Source: Hippophae tibetana (taxonomy: Eukaryota > Streptophyta > Magnoliopsida > Rosales > Elaeagnaceae). Taken from it: 64,000 bases of DNA. The notes under the pieces are model-generated. The model was not told the origin of the DNA and did not search any database. It worked only from the letters and a program-made list of their open reading frames with translations. The stretch is from positions 108,941,816 to 109,005,815 of the forward strand of contig CM072801.1 of the NCBI GenBank assembly GCA_037013495.1, given 5' to 3'. Position numbers and translations under genes: made by a program. Shown here piece by piece: positions 1 through 12,000 of this stretch; within the stretch, counting starts at the first letter, position 1; the number at the start of each line of letters is the position of its first letter.

Positions 1-3000
1 TTCCCCACTTTTGTCAACCCAAATTTCATGTTTCATACTACATAATGATGTCTTAAACTTTGGTCGCCCCTTATTTCGTTGTAATCTCTTCTTGCTCTTT
101 AGTATTTCAATTTGTTCATCTTAGCCATATTCTTAGTAATTCAATCTTTCTTATTCCATTGAGTTCCAGCGTTCTTAGGTTGTCCGCAAAAGGGATTCGC
201 ATCTTTTGGGATCATAACATTGGTTGCTGAAAATGGTGTATCTACCTTCACATATCTATTTTTAGAATTTTAGGTTTAAAACATTTTGTGCTTTGGAGGT
301 TTTCTCCTCTCTTAAGTCACAATTTCCAAAAAGAGAAAGAAATTGTGTCCTTAAAGTCTCGTCTTTCATTTCAATTTTGTTGACATTGTTTTCAACTTTA
401 TATTTCATATCTTATTTTTCTTTAAAATCTTGTCATCTTTTACTTTTTTTTGTTTTATGTGTTCCACCTTTCTTTCTTCTTGAGAAAAACAAGAGAGCTA
501 ATACAGTTCACAGTGTAAAAACAAAAAGAAGGTATTAATTGTGGTTGTAATTAAAAACTGTTATAACTTTTATATTGTGCATCGAAATGAGTACTATAAT
601 ATATCATATTTGAAGCTCGTTCCGATGCCTAAAAACGCACCGTAGCAATAGTATATTTCCCCACTTTTGTCAACCCAAATTTCATGGTTCATACTACATA
701 ATGATGTCTTAAACTTTGGTCGCACCTTATTTCGTTGTAATCTCTTCTTGCTCTTTAGGATTTCAATTTGTTCATCTTAGCCATATTCTTAGTAATTCAA
801 TCTTTCTTATTCCATTGAGTTCCATCGTTCTTAGGTTGTCCGCAAAAGGGATTCGCATAGTTTGGGATCATAACCTTGGATGTGGAAAATGGTGTATCTA
901 TCTTCACATATCTATTATTAGAATTTTAGATTTAAAAAATTTTGTGCTTTGGAGGTTTTCTCCTCTCTTAAGTCACAATTTCCAAAAAGGGAAAGAAATT
1001 GTGTCCTTAAAGTCTTGTATTTTATTTCAATATTGTTGACATTGTTTTCCACTTTGGATTTCATATCTTATTTTTCTTTAGAATCTTGTCATCTTTTACT
1101 TTTCTTTGTTTTATGTGTTCCACCTTTCTTTCTTCTTGAGAAAAACAAGAGAGCTAATACATTTCACAAAGTAAAAACAAAAAGAAGGTATTAATTGTGG
1201 TTGTAACTAAAAACTGTTATAACTTTTATTTTGTGCATCGAAATGAGTACTATAACATATCAAATCTGAAGCTCGTTCCGATGCCTAAAAACGCACCGTA
1301 GCAATAGTATATTTCCCCACTTTTGTCAACCCAAATTTCATGGTGCATACTACATAATGATGTCTTAAACTTTGGTCGCACCTTATTTCGTTGTAATCTC
1401 TTCATGCTCTTTAGGATTTCAATTTGTTCATCTTAGCCATATTCTTAGTAATTCAATCTTTCTTATTCCATTGACTTCCAGCGTTCTTAGGTTGTCCGCA
1501 AAGGGGATTCGCATCTTTTGTTATCATAACCTTGGTTGCTGAAAATGGTGTATCTACCTTCACATATCTATTTTAAGAATTTTAGGTTTAAAACATTTTG
1601 TGCTTTGGAGGTTTTCTCCTCTCTTAAGTCCCAATTTCCAAAAAGAGAAAGAAATTGTGTCCTTAAAGTCTTGTCTTTTATTTCAATTTTGTAGACATTG
1701 TTTTCAACTTTGGATTTCATATCTTATTTTTCTTTAAAATCATGTCATCTTTTACTTTTCTTTGTTTTATGTGTTCCACCTTTCTTTCTTCTTGAGAAAA
1801 ACAAGAGAGCTAATACAGTTCACAGTGTAAAAACAAAAAGAAGGTATTAATTGTGGTTGTAACTAAAAACTGTTATAACTTTTATTTTGTGCATCGAAAT
1901 GAGTACTATAACATATCAAATCTGAAGCTCGTTCCGATGCCTAAAAACGCACCGTAGCAATAGTATATTTCCCCACTTTTGTCAACCCAAATTTCATGGT
2001 TCATACTACATAATGATGTCTTAAACTTTGGTCGCACCTTATTTCGTTGTAATCTCTTCTTGCTCTTTAGTATTTCAATTTGTTCATCTTCGCCATATTC
2101 TTAGTAATTCAATCTTTTTTATTCCATTGAGTTACAGCGTTCTTAGGTTGTCCGCAAAAGGGATTCGCATCGTTTCGGATCATAACCTTGGTTGCTGAAA
2201 ATGGTGTATCTACCTTCACATATCTATTTTAAAAATTTTAGGTTTAAAACATTTCGTGCTTTGGAGGTTTTCCCCTCTCTTAAGTCCCAATTTCCAAAAA
2301 GAGAAAGAAATTGTGTCCTTAAAGTCTTGTGTTTTATTTCAATTTTGTAGACATTGTTTTCAACTTTGGATTTCATATCTTATTTTTCTTTAAAATCATG
2401 TCATCTTTTACTTTTCTTTGTTTTATGTGTTCCACCTTTCTTTCTTCTTGAGAAAAACAAGAGAGCTAATACAGTTCACAAAGTAAAAACAAAAAGAAGG
2501 TATTAATTGTGGTTGTAACTAAAAACTGTTATAACTTTTATTTTGTGCATCGAAATGAGTACTATAACATATCAAATCTGAAGCACTTTCCGATCCTATA
2601 AACGCACCGTAGCAATAGTATATTTCCCCACTTTTCTCAACCCAAATTTCATTGTTCATACTACATAATGATGTCTTAAACTTTGGTCGCACCTTATTTC
2701 GTTGTAATCTCTTCTTGCTCTTTAGTATTTCAATTTGTTCATCTTCGCCATATTCTTAGTAATTCAATCTTTCTTATTCCATTGAGTTCCAGCGTTCTTA
2801 GGTTGTCCGCAAAAGGGATTCGCATCTTTTGGGATCATAACCTTAGTTACTGAAAATGGTGTATCTACCTTCACATATCTATTTTAAGAATTTTAGGTTT
2901 AAAACATTTTGTGCTTTGGAGGTTTTCTCCTCTCTTAAGTCACAATTTCCAAAAAGAGAAAGAAATTGGGTCCTTAAAGTCTTGTCTTTTATTTCAATTT

Positions 3001-5247
3001 TGTAGACATTGTTTTCAACTTTGGATTTCATATCTTATTTTTCTTTAAAATCTTGTCATATTTTACTTTTCTTTGTTTTATGTGTTCCACCTTTCTTTCA
3101 TCTTGAGAAAAACAAGAGAGCTGATACAGTTCACAGTGTAAAAAGAAAAAGAAGGTATTAATTGTGGTTGTAACTAAAAACTGTTATAACTTTTATTTTG
3201 TGCATCGAAATGAGTACTATAACATATCAAATCTGAAGCTCGTTCCGATGCCTAAAAACGCACCGTAGCAATAGTATATTTCCCCACTTTTGTCAACCCA
3301 AATATCATGGTTCATACTACATAATGATGTCTTAAACTTTGGTCGTACCTTATTTTGTTGTAATCTCTTCTTTCTCTTTAGTATTTCAATTTGTTCATCT
3401 TCGCCATATTCTTAGTAATTCAATCTTTCTTATTCCATTGAGTTCTAGCGTTCTTAGGTTGTCCGCAAAAGGGATTCGCATCGTTTGGGATCATAACCTT
3501 GGTTGCTGAAAATGGTGTATCTACCTTCACATATCTATTTTAAAAATTTTAGGTTTAAAACATTTCGTGCTTTGGAGGTTTTCTCCTCTCTTAAGTCCCA
3601 ATTTCCAAAAAGAGAAAGAAATTGTGTCCTTAAAGTCTTGTGTTTTATTTCAATTTTGTAGACATTGTTTTCAACTTTGGATTTCATATCTTATTTTTCT
3701 TTAAAATCTTGTCATCTTTTACTTTTCTTTGTTTTATGTGTTCCACCTTTCTTTCTTCTTGAGAAAAACAAGAGAGCTGATATAGTTCATAGTGTAAAAA
3801 GAAAAAGAAGGTATTAATTGTGGTTGTAACTAAAAACTGTTATAACTTTTATTTTGTGCATCGAAATGAGTACTATAACATATCAAATTTGAAGCTCGTT
3901 CCGATTCCTAAAAACGCACCGTAGCAATAGTATATTTCCCCACTTTTGTCAACCCAAATTTCATGGTTCATACTACATAATGATGTCTTAAACTTTGGTC
4001 GTACCTTATTTCGTTGTAATCTCTTCTTGCTCTTTAGTATTTCAATTTGTTCATCTTCGCCATATTCTTAGTAATTCAATCTTTCTTATTCCATTGAGTT
4101 TCAGAGTTCTTAGGTTGTCCGCAAAAGGGATTCGCATCGTTTGGGATCATAACATTGGTTGCTGAAAATGGTGTATCTACCTTCACATATCTATTTTTAG
4201 AATTTTAGGTTTAAAACATTTTGTGCTTTGGAGGTTTTCTCCTCTCTTAAGTCACAATTTCCAAAAAGAGAAAGAAATTGTGTCCTTAAAGTCTCGTCTT
4301 TCATTTCAATTTTGTTGACATTGTTTTCAACTTTATATTTCATATCTTATTTTTCTTTAAAATCTTGTCATCTTTTACTTTTTTTTGTTTTATGTGTTCC
4401 ACCTTTCTTTCTTCTTGAGAAAAACAAGAGAGCTAATACAGTTCACAGTGTAAAAACAAAAAGAAGGTATTAATTGTTGTTGTAATTAAAAACTGTTATA
4501 ACTTTTATATTGTGCATCGAAATGAGTACTATAATATATCATATTTGAAGCTCGTTCCGATGCCTAAAAACGCACCGTAGCAATAGTATATTTCCCCACT
4601 TTTGTCAACCCAAATTTCATGGTTCATACTACATAATGATGTCTTAAACTTTGGTCGCACCTTATTTCGTTGTAATCTCTTCTTGCTCTTTAGGATTTCA
4701 ATTTGTTCATCTTAGCCATATTCTTAGTAATTCAATCTTTCTTATTCCATTGAGTTCCATCGTTCTTAGGTTGTCCGCAAAAGGGATTCGCATAGTTTGG
4801 GATCATAACCTTGGATGTGGAAAATGGTGTATCTATCTTCACATATCTATTATTAGAATTTTAGATTTAAAAAATTTTGTGCTTTGGAGGTTTTCTCCTC
4901 TCTTAAGTCACAATTTCCAAAAAGGGAAAGAAATTGTGTCCTTAAAGTCTTGTATTTTATTTCAATATTGTTGACATTGTTTTCCACTTTGGATTTCATA
5001 TCTTATTTTTCTTTAGAATCTTGTCATCTTTTACTTTTCTTTGTTTTATGTGTTCCACCTTTCTTTCTTCTTGAGAAAAACAAGAGAGCTAATACATTTC
5101 ACAAAGTAAAAACAAAAAGAAGGTATTAATTGTGGTTGTAACTAAAAACTGTTATAACTTTTATTTTGTGCATCGAAATGAGTACTATAACATATCAAAT
5201 CTGAAGCTCGTTCCGATGCCTAAAAACGCACCGTAGCAATAGTATAT
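1..5247 (+). repeat. Units 1-8: 6-unit higher-order repeat, 3935-bp spacing
   Basis: Unit starts are 1, 657, 1313, 1969, 2624, 3280, 3936 and 4592. Units 1-2 reappear as units 7-8 at a spacing of 3935 bp. By eye, 205-1403 matches 4140-5338 with one difference (GTGGTTG near 541 against GTTGTTG near 4476). Rare shared markers are CATAACATTGG, GTCTCGTCTTTC, AACTTTATATTTC and TTTATATTGTGC in units 1 and 7, and the GGATGTGGAAAATGG segment with TCAATATTG in units 2 and 8. The match fades within unit 3 against unit 9. Units 3-6 between the copies are ordinary members of the two main head types. Unit 4 lost one base in its tail (GATCCTATAAACGC), giving 655 bp. Confidence 0.85.
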
Positions 5248-8200
5248 TTCCCCACTTTTGTCAACCCAAATTTCATGGTGCATACTACATAATGATGTCT
5301 TAAACTTTGGTCGCACCTTATTTCGTTGTAATCTCTTCTTGCTCTTTAGGATTTCAATTTGTTCATCTTAGCCATATTCTTAGTAATTCAATCTTTCTTA
5401 TTCCATTGACTTCCAGCGTTCTTAGGTTGTCCGCAAAGGGGATTCGCATCTTTTGGGATCATAACCTTGGTTGCTGAAAATGGTGTATCTACCTTCACAT
5501 ATCTATTTTAAGAATTTTAGGTTTAAAACATTTTGTGCTTTGGAGGTTTTCTCCTTTCTTAAGTCACAATTTCCAAAAAGAGAAAGAAATTGTGTCCTTA
5601 AAGTCTTGTCTTTTATTTCAACTTTGTAGACATTGTTTTCAACTTTGGATTTCATATCTTATTTTTCTTTAAAATCATGTCATCTTTTACTTTTCTATGT
5701 TTTATGTGTTCCACCTTTCTTTCTTCTTGAGAAAAACAAGAGAGCTAATACAGTTCACAGTGTAAAAACAAAAAGAAGGTATTAATTGTGGTTGTAATTA
5801 AAAACTGTTATAACTTTTATTTTGTGCATCGAAATGAGTACTATAACATATCAAATCTGAAGCTCGTTCCGATGCCTAAAAACGCACCGTAGCAATAGTA
5901 TATTTCCCCACTTTTGTCAACCCAAATTTCGTGGTGCATACTACATAATGATGTCTTAAACTTTGGTCGCACCTTATTTCGTTGTAATCTCTTCTTGCTC
6001 TTTAGGATTTCAATTTGTTCATCTTATCCATATTCTTAGTAATTCAATCTTTCTTATTCCATTGAGTTCCAGCGTTCTTAGGTTTTCCGCAAAAGGGATT
6101 CGCATCGTTTGGGATCATAACCTTAGTTACTAAAAATGGTGTATCTACCTTCACATATCTATTTTAAGAATTTTAGGTTTAAAACATTTTGTGCTTTGGA
6201 GGTTTTCTCCTCTCTTAAGTCACAATTTCCAAAAAGAGAAAGAAATTGTGTCCTTAAAGTCTTGTCTTTTATTTCAACTTTGTAGACATTGTTTTCAACT
6301 TTGGATTTCATATCTTATTTTTCTTTAAAATCATGTCATCTTTTACTTTTCTATGTTTTATGTGTTCCACCTTTCTTTCTTCTTGAGAAAAACAAGAGAG
6401 CTAATACAGTTCACAGTGTAAAAACAAAAAGAAGGTATTAATTGTGGTTGTAATTAAAAACTGTTATAACTTTTATTTTGTGCATCGAAATGAGTACTAT
6501 AACATATCAAATCTGAAGCTCGTTCCGATGCCTAAAAACGCACCGTAGCAATAGTATATTTCCCCACTTTTGTCAACCCAAATTTCATGGTGCATACTAC
6601 ATAATGATGTCTTAAACTTTGGTCGCACCTTATTTCGTTGTAATCTCTTCTTGCTCTTTAGGATTTCAATTTGTTCATCTTAGCCATATTCTTAGTAATT
6701 CAATCTTTCTTATTCCATTGACTTCCAGCGTTCTTAGGTTGTCCGCAAAGGGGATTCGCATCTTTTGGGATCATAACCTTGGTTGCTGAAAATGGTGTAT
6801 CTACCTTCACATATCTATTTTAAGAATTTTAGGTTTAAAACATTTTGTGCTTTGGAGGTTTTCTCCTTTCTTAAGTCACAATTTCCAAAAAGAGAAAGAA
6901 ATTGTGTCCTTAAAGTCTTGTCTTTTATTTCAACTTTGTAGACATTGTTTTCAACTTTGGATTTCATATCTTATTTTTCTTTAAAATCATGTCATCTTTT
7001 ACTTTTCTATGTTTTATGTGTTCCACCTTTCTTTCTTCTTGAGAAAAACAAGAGAGCTAATACAGTTCACAGTGTAAAAACAAAAAGAAGGTATTAATTG
7101 TGGTTGTAATTAAAAACTGTTATAACTTTTATTTTGTGCATCGAAATGAGTACTATAACATATCAAATCTGAAGCTCGTTCCGATGCCTAAAAACGCACC
7201 GTAGCAATAGTATATTTCCCCACTTTTGTCAACCCAAATTTCGTGGTGCATACTACATAATGATGTCTTAAACTTTGGTCGCACCTTATTTCGTTGTAAT
7301 CTCTTCTTGCTCTTTAGGATTTCAATTTGTTCATCTTATCCATATTCTTAGTAATTCAATCTTTCTTATTCCATTGAGTTCCAGCGTTCTTAGGTTTTCC
7401 GCAAAAGGGATTCGCATCGTTTGGGATCATAACCTTAGTTACTAAAAATGGTGTATCTACCTTCACATATCTATTTTAAGAATTTTAGGTTTAAAACATT
7501 TTGTGCTTTGGAGGTTTTCTCCTCTCTTAAGTCACAATTTCCAAAAAGAGAAAGAAATTGTGTCCTTAAAGTCTTGTCTTTTATTTCAATTTTGTAGACA
7601 TTGTTTTCAACTTTGGATTTCATATCTTATTTTTCTTTAAAATCTTGTCATCTTTTACTTTTCTATGTTTTATGTGTTCCACCTTTCTTTCTTCTTGAGA
7701 AAAACAAGAGAGCTAATACAGTTCACAGTGTAAAAACAAAAAGAAGGTATTAATTGTGGTTGTACCTAAAAACTGTTATAACTTTTATTTTGTGCATCGA
7801 AATGAGTACTATAACATATCAAATCTGAAGCTCGTTCCGATGCCTAAAAACGCACCGTAGCAATAGTATATTTCCCCACTTTTGTCAACCCAAATTTCGT
7901 GGTGCATACTACATAATGATGTCTTAAACTTTGGTCGCACCTTATTTCGTTGTAATCTCTTCTTGCTCTTTAGGATTTCAATTTGTTCATCTTAGCCATA
8001 TTCTTAGTAATTCAATCTTTCTTATTCCATTGAGTTCCAGCGTTCTTAGGTTTTCCGCAAAAGGGATTCGCATCGTTTGGGATCATAACCTTAGTTACTA
8101 AAAATGGTGTATCTACCTTCACATATCTATTTTAAGAATTTTAGGTTTAAAACATTTTGTGCTTTGGAGGTTTTCTCCTCTCTTAAGTCACAATTTCCAA

Positions 8201-8527
8201 AAATAGAAAGAAATTGTGTCCTTAAAGTCTTGTCTTTTATTTCAATTTTGTAGACATTGTTTTCAACTTTGGATTTCATATCTTATTTTTCTTTAAAATC
8301 TTGTCATCTTTTACTTTTCTTTGTTTTATGTGTTCCACCTTTCTTTCTTCTTGAGAAAAACAAGAGAGCTAATATAGTTCACAGTGTAAAAACAAAAAGA
8401 AGGTATTAATTGTGGTTGTAACTAAAAACTGTTATAACTTTTATTTTGTGCATCGAAATGAGTACTATAACATATCAAATCTGAAGCTCGTTCCGATGCC
8501 TAAAACCGCACCGTAGCAATAGTATAT
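5248..8527 (+). repeat. Units 9-13: 1312-bp dimer repeat
   Basis: Unit starts are 5248, 5904, 6560, 7216 and 7872. Units 9-10 and 11-12 form two copies of a dimer. They agree from about the start of unit 9 until 6278, where TTTCAACTTTG is replaced by TTTCAATTTTG at 7590. Markers of the second unit of the dimer are TTTCGTGGTGC, CTTATCC, GGTTTTCCGC and TTACTAAAAATGG. Markers of the first are ATTGACTTCC, CAAAGGGGATTC and CTCCTTTCTTAAG. Both carry CTATGTTTTATG. Unit 13 keeps several second-unit markers (TTTCGTGG, GGTTTTCCGC, TTACTAAAAATGG) but has a different tail (CTAATATAG, CTAAAACCGC), so the dimer seems to grade into the next block through a mosaic unit. Confidence 0.85.
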
Positions 8528-8721
8528 TTCCCCACTTTTGTCAACCCAAATTTCATGGTGCATACTACATAATGATGTCTTAAACTTTGGTCGCACCTTA
8601 TTTCGTTGTAATCTCTTCTTGCTCTTTAGGATTTCAATTTGTTCATCTTAGCCATATTCTTAGTAATTCAATCTTTCTTATTCCATTGAGTTCCAGCGTT
8701 CTTAGGTTGTCCGCAAAAGGG

Positions 8722-8738
8722 ATTCGCATCGTTTGGGA
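8722..8738 (+). other. CENP-B-box-like 17-mer in the monomer (example from unit 14)
   Basis: The sequence ATTCGCATCGTTTGGGA lies at unit positions 195-211 and is present in most units, with single-base variants (CATCT, CATAG, TTCGG). Against the mammalian CENP-B core nTTCGnnnnAnnCGGGn it keeps TTCG and the last GGG at the right spacing, seven of the nine defined positions, with G for A and T for C. The match could be chance, and no CENP-B-like binding is shown. Confidence 0.2.
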
Positions 8739-9000
8739 TCATAACCTTAGTTACTGAAAATGGTGTATCTACCTTCACATATCTATTTTAAGAATTTTAG
8801 GTTTAAAACATTTTGTGCTTTGGAGGTTTTCTCCTCTCTTAAGTCACAATTTCCAAAAAGAGAAAGAAATTGGGTCCTTAAAGTCTTGTCTTTTATTTCA
8901 ATTTTGTAGACATTGTTTTCAACTTTGGATTTCATATCTTATTTTTCTTTAAAATCTTGTCATATTTTACTTTTCTTTGTTTTATGTGTTCCACCTTTCT

Positions 9001-9023
9001 TTCATCTTGAGAAAAACAAGAGA
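9001..9023 (+). other. Conserved pyrimidine-to-purine switch with small hairpin (unit 14 example)
   Basis: In every complete unit a pyrimidine run (CTTTCTTTCTTCTT, here TTTCATCTT) passes into a purine run (GAGAAAAACAAGAGAG). The join allows a short stem, TCTTG with CAAGA, around a 7-base A-rich loop. Some units break it (GTGAAAAAC near 56331; CTCGAG at 53051 and 62888). The stem is short and no function is implied. Confidence 0.35.
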
Positions 9024-12000
9024 GCTGATACAGTTCACAGTGTAAAATGAAAAAGAAGGTATTAATTGTGGTTGTAACTAAAAACTGTTATAACTTTTAT
9101 TTTGTGCATCGAAATGAGTACTATAACATATCAAATCTGAAGCTCGTTCCGATGCCTAAAAACGCACCGTAGCAATAGTATATTTCCCCACTTTTGTCAA
9201 CCCAAATATCATGGTTCATACTACATAATGATGTCTTAAACTTTGGTCGTCCCTTATTTCGTTGTAATCTCTTCTTTCTCTTTAGTATTTCAATTTGTTC
9301 ATCTTCGCCATATTCTTAGTAATTCAATCTTTCTTATTCCATTGAGTTCTAGCGTTCTTAGGTTGTCCGCAAAAGGGATTCGCATCGTTTGGGATCATAA
9401 CCTTGGTTGCTGAAAATGGTGTATCTACCTTCACTATCTATTTTTAGAATTTTAGGTTTAAAAAATTTTGTGCTTTGGAGGTTTTCTCCTCTCTTAAGTC
9501 ACAATTTCCAAAAAGAGAAAGAAATTGTGTCCTTAAAGTCTTGTCTTTTATTTCAATTTTGTTGACATTGTTTTCCACTTTGGATTTCATATCTTATTTT
9601 TCTTTAAAATCTTGTCATCTTTTACTTTTCTTTGTTTTATGTGTTCCACCTTTCTTTCTTCTTGAGAAAAACAAGAGAGCTAATACAGTTCACAAGTAAA
9701 AACAAAAAGAAGGTATTAATTGTGGTTGTAACTAAAAACTGTTATAACTTTTATTTTGTGCATCGAAATGAGTACTATAACATATCAAATTTGAAGCTCG
9801 TTCCGATTCCTAAAAACGCACCGTAGCAATAGTATATTTCCCCACTTTTGTCAACCCAAATATCATGGTTCATACTACATAATGATGTCTTAAACTTTGG
9901 TCGTACCTTATTTCGTTGTAATCTCTTCTTGCTCTTTAGTATTTCAATTTGTTCATCTTCGCCATATTCTTAGTAATTCAATCTTTCTTATTCCATTGAG
10001 TTCTAGCGTTCTTAGGTTGTCCGCAAAAGGGATTCGCATCGTTTGGGATCATAACCTTGGTTGCTGAAAATGGTGTATCTACCTTCACATATCTATTTTT
10101 AGAATTTTAGGTTTAAAAAATTTTGTGCTTTGGAGGTTTTCTCCTCTCTTAAGTCACAATTTCCAAAAAGAGAAAGAAATTGTGTCCTTAAAGTCTTGTC
10201 TTTTATTTCAATTTTGTTGACATTGTTTTTCACTTTGGATTTCATATCTTATTTTTCTTTAAAATCTTGTCATCTTTTACTTTTCTTTGTTTTATGTGTT
10301 CCACCTTTCTTTCTTCTTGAGAAAAACAAGAGAGCTAATACAGTTCACAAGTAAAAACAAAAAGAAGGTATTAATTGTGGTTGTAACTAAAAACTGTTAT
10401 AACTTTTATTTTGTGCATCGAAATGAGTACTATAACATATCAAATTTGAAGCTCGTTCCGATTCCTAAAAACGCACCGTAGCAATAGTATATTTCCCCAC
10501 TTTTGTCAACCCAAATATCATGGTTCATACTACATAATGATGTCTTAAACTTTGGTCGTACCTTATTTCGTTGTAATCTCTTCTTGCTCTTTAGTATTTC
10601 AATTTGTTCATCTTCGCCATATTCTTAGTAATTCAATCTTTCTTATTCCATTGAGTTCTAGCGTTCTTAGGTTGTCCGCAAAAGGGATTCGCATCGTTTG
10701 GGATCATAACCTTGGTTGCTGAAAATGGTGTATCTACCTTCACATATCTATTTTTAGAATTTTAGGTTTAAAAAATTTTGTGCTTTGGAGGTTTTCTCCT
10801 CTCTTAAGTCACAATTTCCAAAAAGAGAAAGAAATTGTGTCCTTAAAGTCTTGTCTTTTATTTCAATTTTGTTGACATTGTTTTCCACTTTGGATTTCAT
10901 ATCTTATTTTTCTTTAAAATCTTGTCATCTTTTACTTTTCTTTGTTTTATGTGTTCCACCTTTCTTCTTCTTGGGAAAAACAAGAGAGATAATACAGTTC
11001 AAAGTGTAAAAACAAAAAGAAGGTATTAATTATGGTTGTAACTAAAAACTGTTATAACTTTTATTTTGTGCATCGAAATGAGTACTATAACATATCAAAT
11101 CTGAAGCACTTTCCGATCCTATTAACGCACCGTAGCAATAGTATATTTCCCCACTTTTCTCAACCCAAATTTCATTGTTCATACTACATAATGATGTCTT
11201 AAACTTTGGTCGCACCTTATTTCGTTGTAATCTCTTCTTGCTCTTTAGTATTTCAATTTGTTCATCTTCGCCATATTCTTAGTAATTCAATCTTTCTTAT
11301 TCCATTGAGTTCCAGCGTTCTTAGGTTGTCCGCAAAAAAGATTCGCATCTTTTGGGATCATAACCTTGGTTGCTGAAAATGGTGTATCTACCTTCACATA
11401 TCTATTTTTAGAATTTTAGGTTTAAAACATTTTGTGCTTTGGAGGTTTTCTCCTCTCTTAAGTCCCAATTTCCAAAAAGAGAAAGAAATTGTGTCCTTAA
11501 AGTCTTGTCTTTTATTTCAATTTTGTAGACATTGTTTTCAACTTTGGATTTCATATCTTATTTTTCTTTAAAATCATGTCATCTTTTACTTTTCTTTGTT
11601 TTATGTGTTCCACCTTTCTTTCTTCTTGAGAAAAACAAGAGAGCTAATATAGTTCACAGTGTAAAAACAAAAAGAAGGTATTAATTGTGGTTGTAACTAA
11701 AAACTGTTATAACTTTTATTTTGTGCATCGAAATGAGTACTATAACATATCAAATCTGAAGCTCGTTCCGATGCCTAAAACCGCACCGTAGCAATAGTAT
11801 ATTTCCCCACTTTTGTCAACCCAAATTTCATGGTGCATACTACATAATGATGTCTTAAACTTTGGTCGCACCTTATTTCGTTGTAATCTCTTCTTGCTCT
11901 TTAGGATTTCAATTTGTTCATCTTAGCCATATTCTTAGTAATTCAATCTTTCTTATTCCATTGAGTTCCAGCGTTCTTAGGTTGTCCGCAAAAGGGATTC

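Larger units (their letters stand above)
8528..9183 (+). repeat. Representative complete monomer (unit 14, 656 bp)
   Basis: This unit is used to describe the internal layout. Unit positions 1-110 hold the TTCCCCAC start and the CATACTACATAATGATG and GTAATCTCTTCTTGCTC segments. Positions 110-220 hold the most subtype-informative bases (TAGGATTTC versus TAGTATTTC, CTTAGCC versus CTTCGCC, and GTCCGCAAAAGGGATTCGC). Positions 220-300 run through GTGTATCTACCTTCACATATC to TTTAGGTTTAAAAC. Positions 300-470 are pyrimidine-rich, starting at GGAGGTTTTCTCCTC. Near position 470 a pyrimidine run passes into a purine run (CTTTCTTTC...GAGAAAAACAAGAGAG). Positions 530-656 hold AACTGTTATAACTTTTAT, CATCGAAATGAGTACTATAA and ACGCACCGTAGCAATAG. 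I found no convincing internal subrepeat: short echoes such as ATTTCAATTTTGTT recur but at no regular spacing. Confidence 0.9.

Noticed and set aside
265..280. TTTTAGGTTTAAA as a plant-type telomere remnant (TTTAGGG)n
   Set aside because: Only one degenerate copy per unit and no run of TTTAGGG; such a short match is expected by chance in AT-rich DNA.
300..316. GGAGGTTTTCTCCTC as a Shine-Dalgarno site or terminator hairpin
   Set aside because: The purine-rich GGAGG is followed by a matching CCTC, but the stem is about four bases. It lies in a eukaryote-type satellite with no coding frame to serve.
293..538. Recurrent plus-strand frame of 63-107 codons in many units (residues EVFSSLKSQFPKRE...)
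   Set aside because: Most copies begin at TTG, which is not a usual eukaryotic start. The frame is broken in many sister units by substitutions or one-base indels, and it recurs only because the DNA repeats. No known domain is visible.
530..660. TATA-like or promoter elements (TTATAACTTTTAT, AGTATATTTCC)
   Set aside because: AT-rich matches of this kind are expected by chance, and there is no gene downstream. Satellite transcription cannot be judged from sequence alone.
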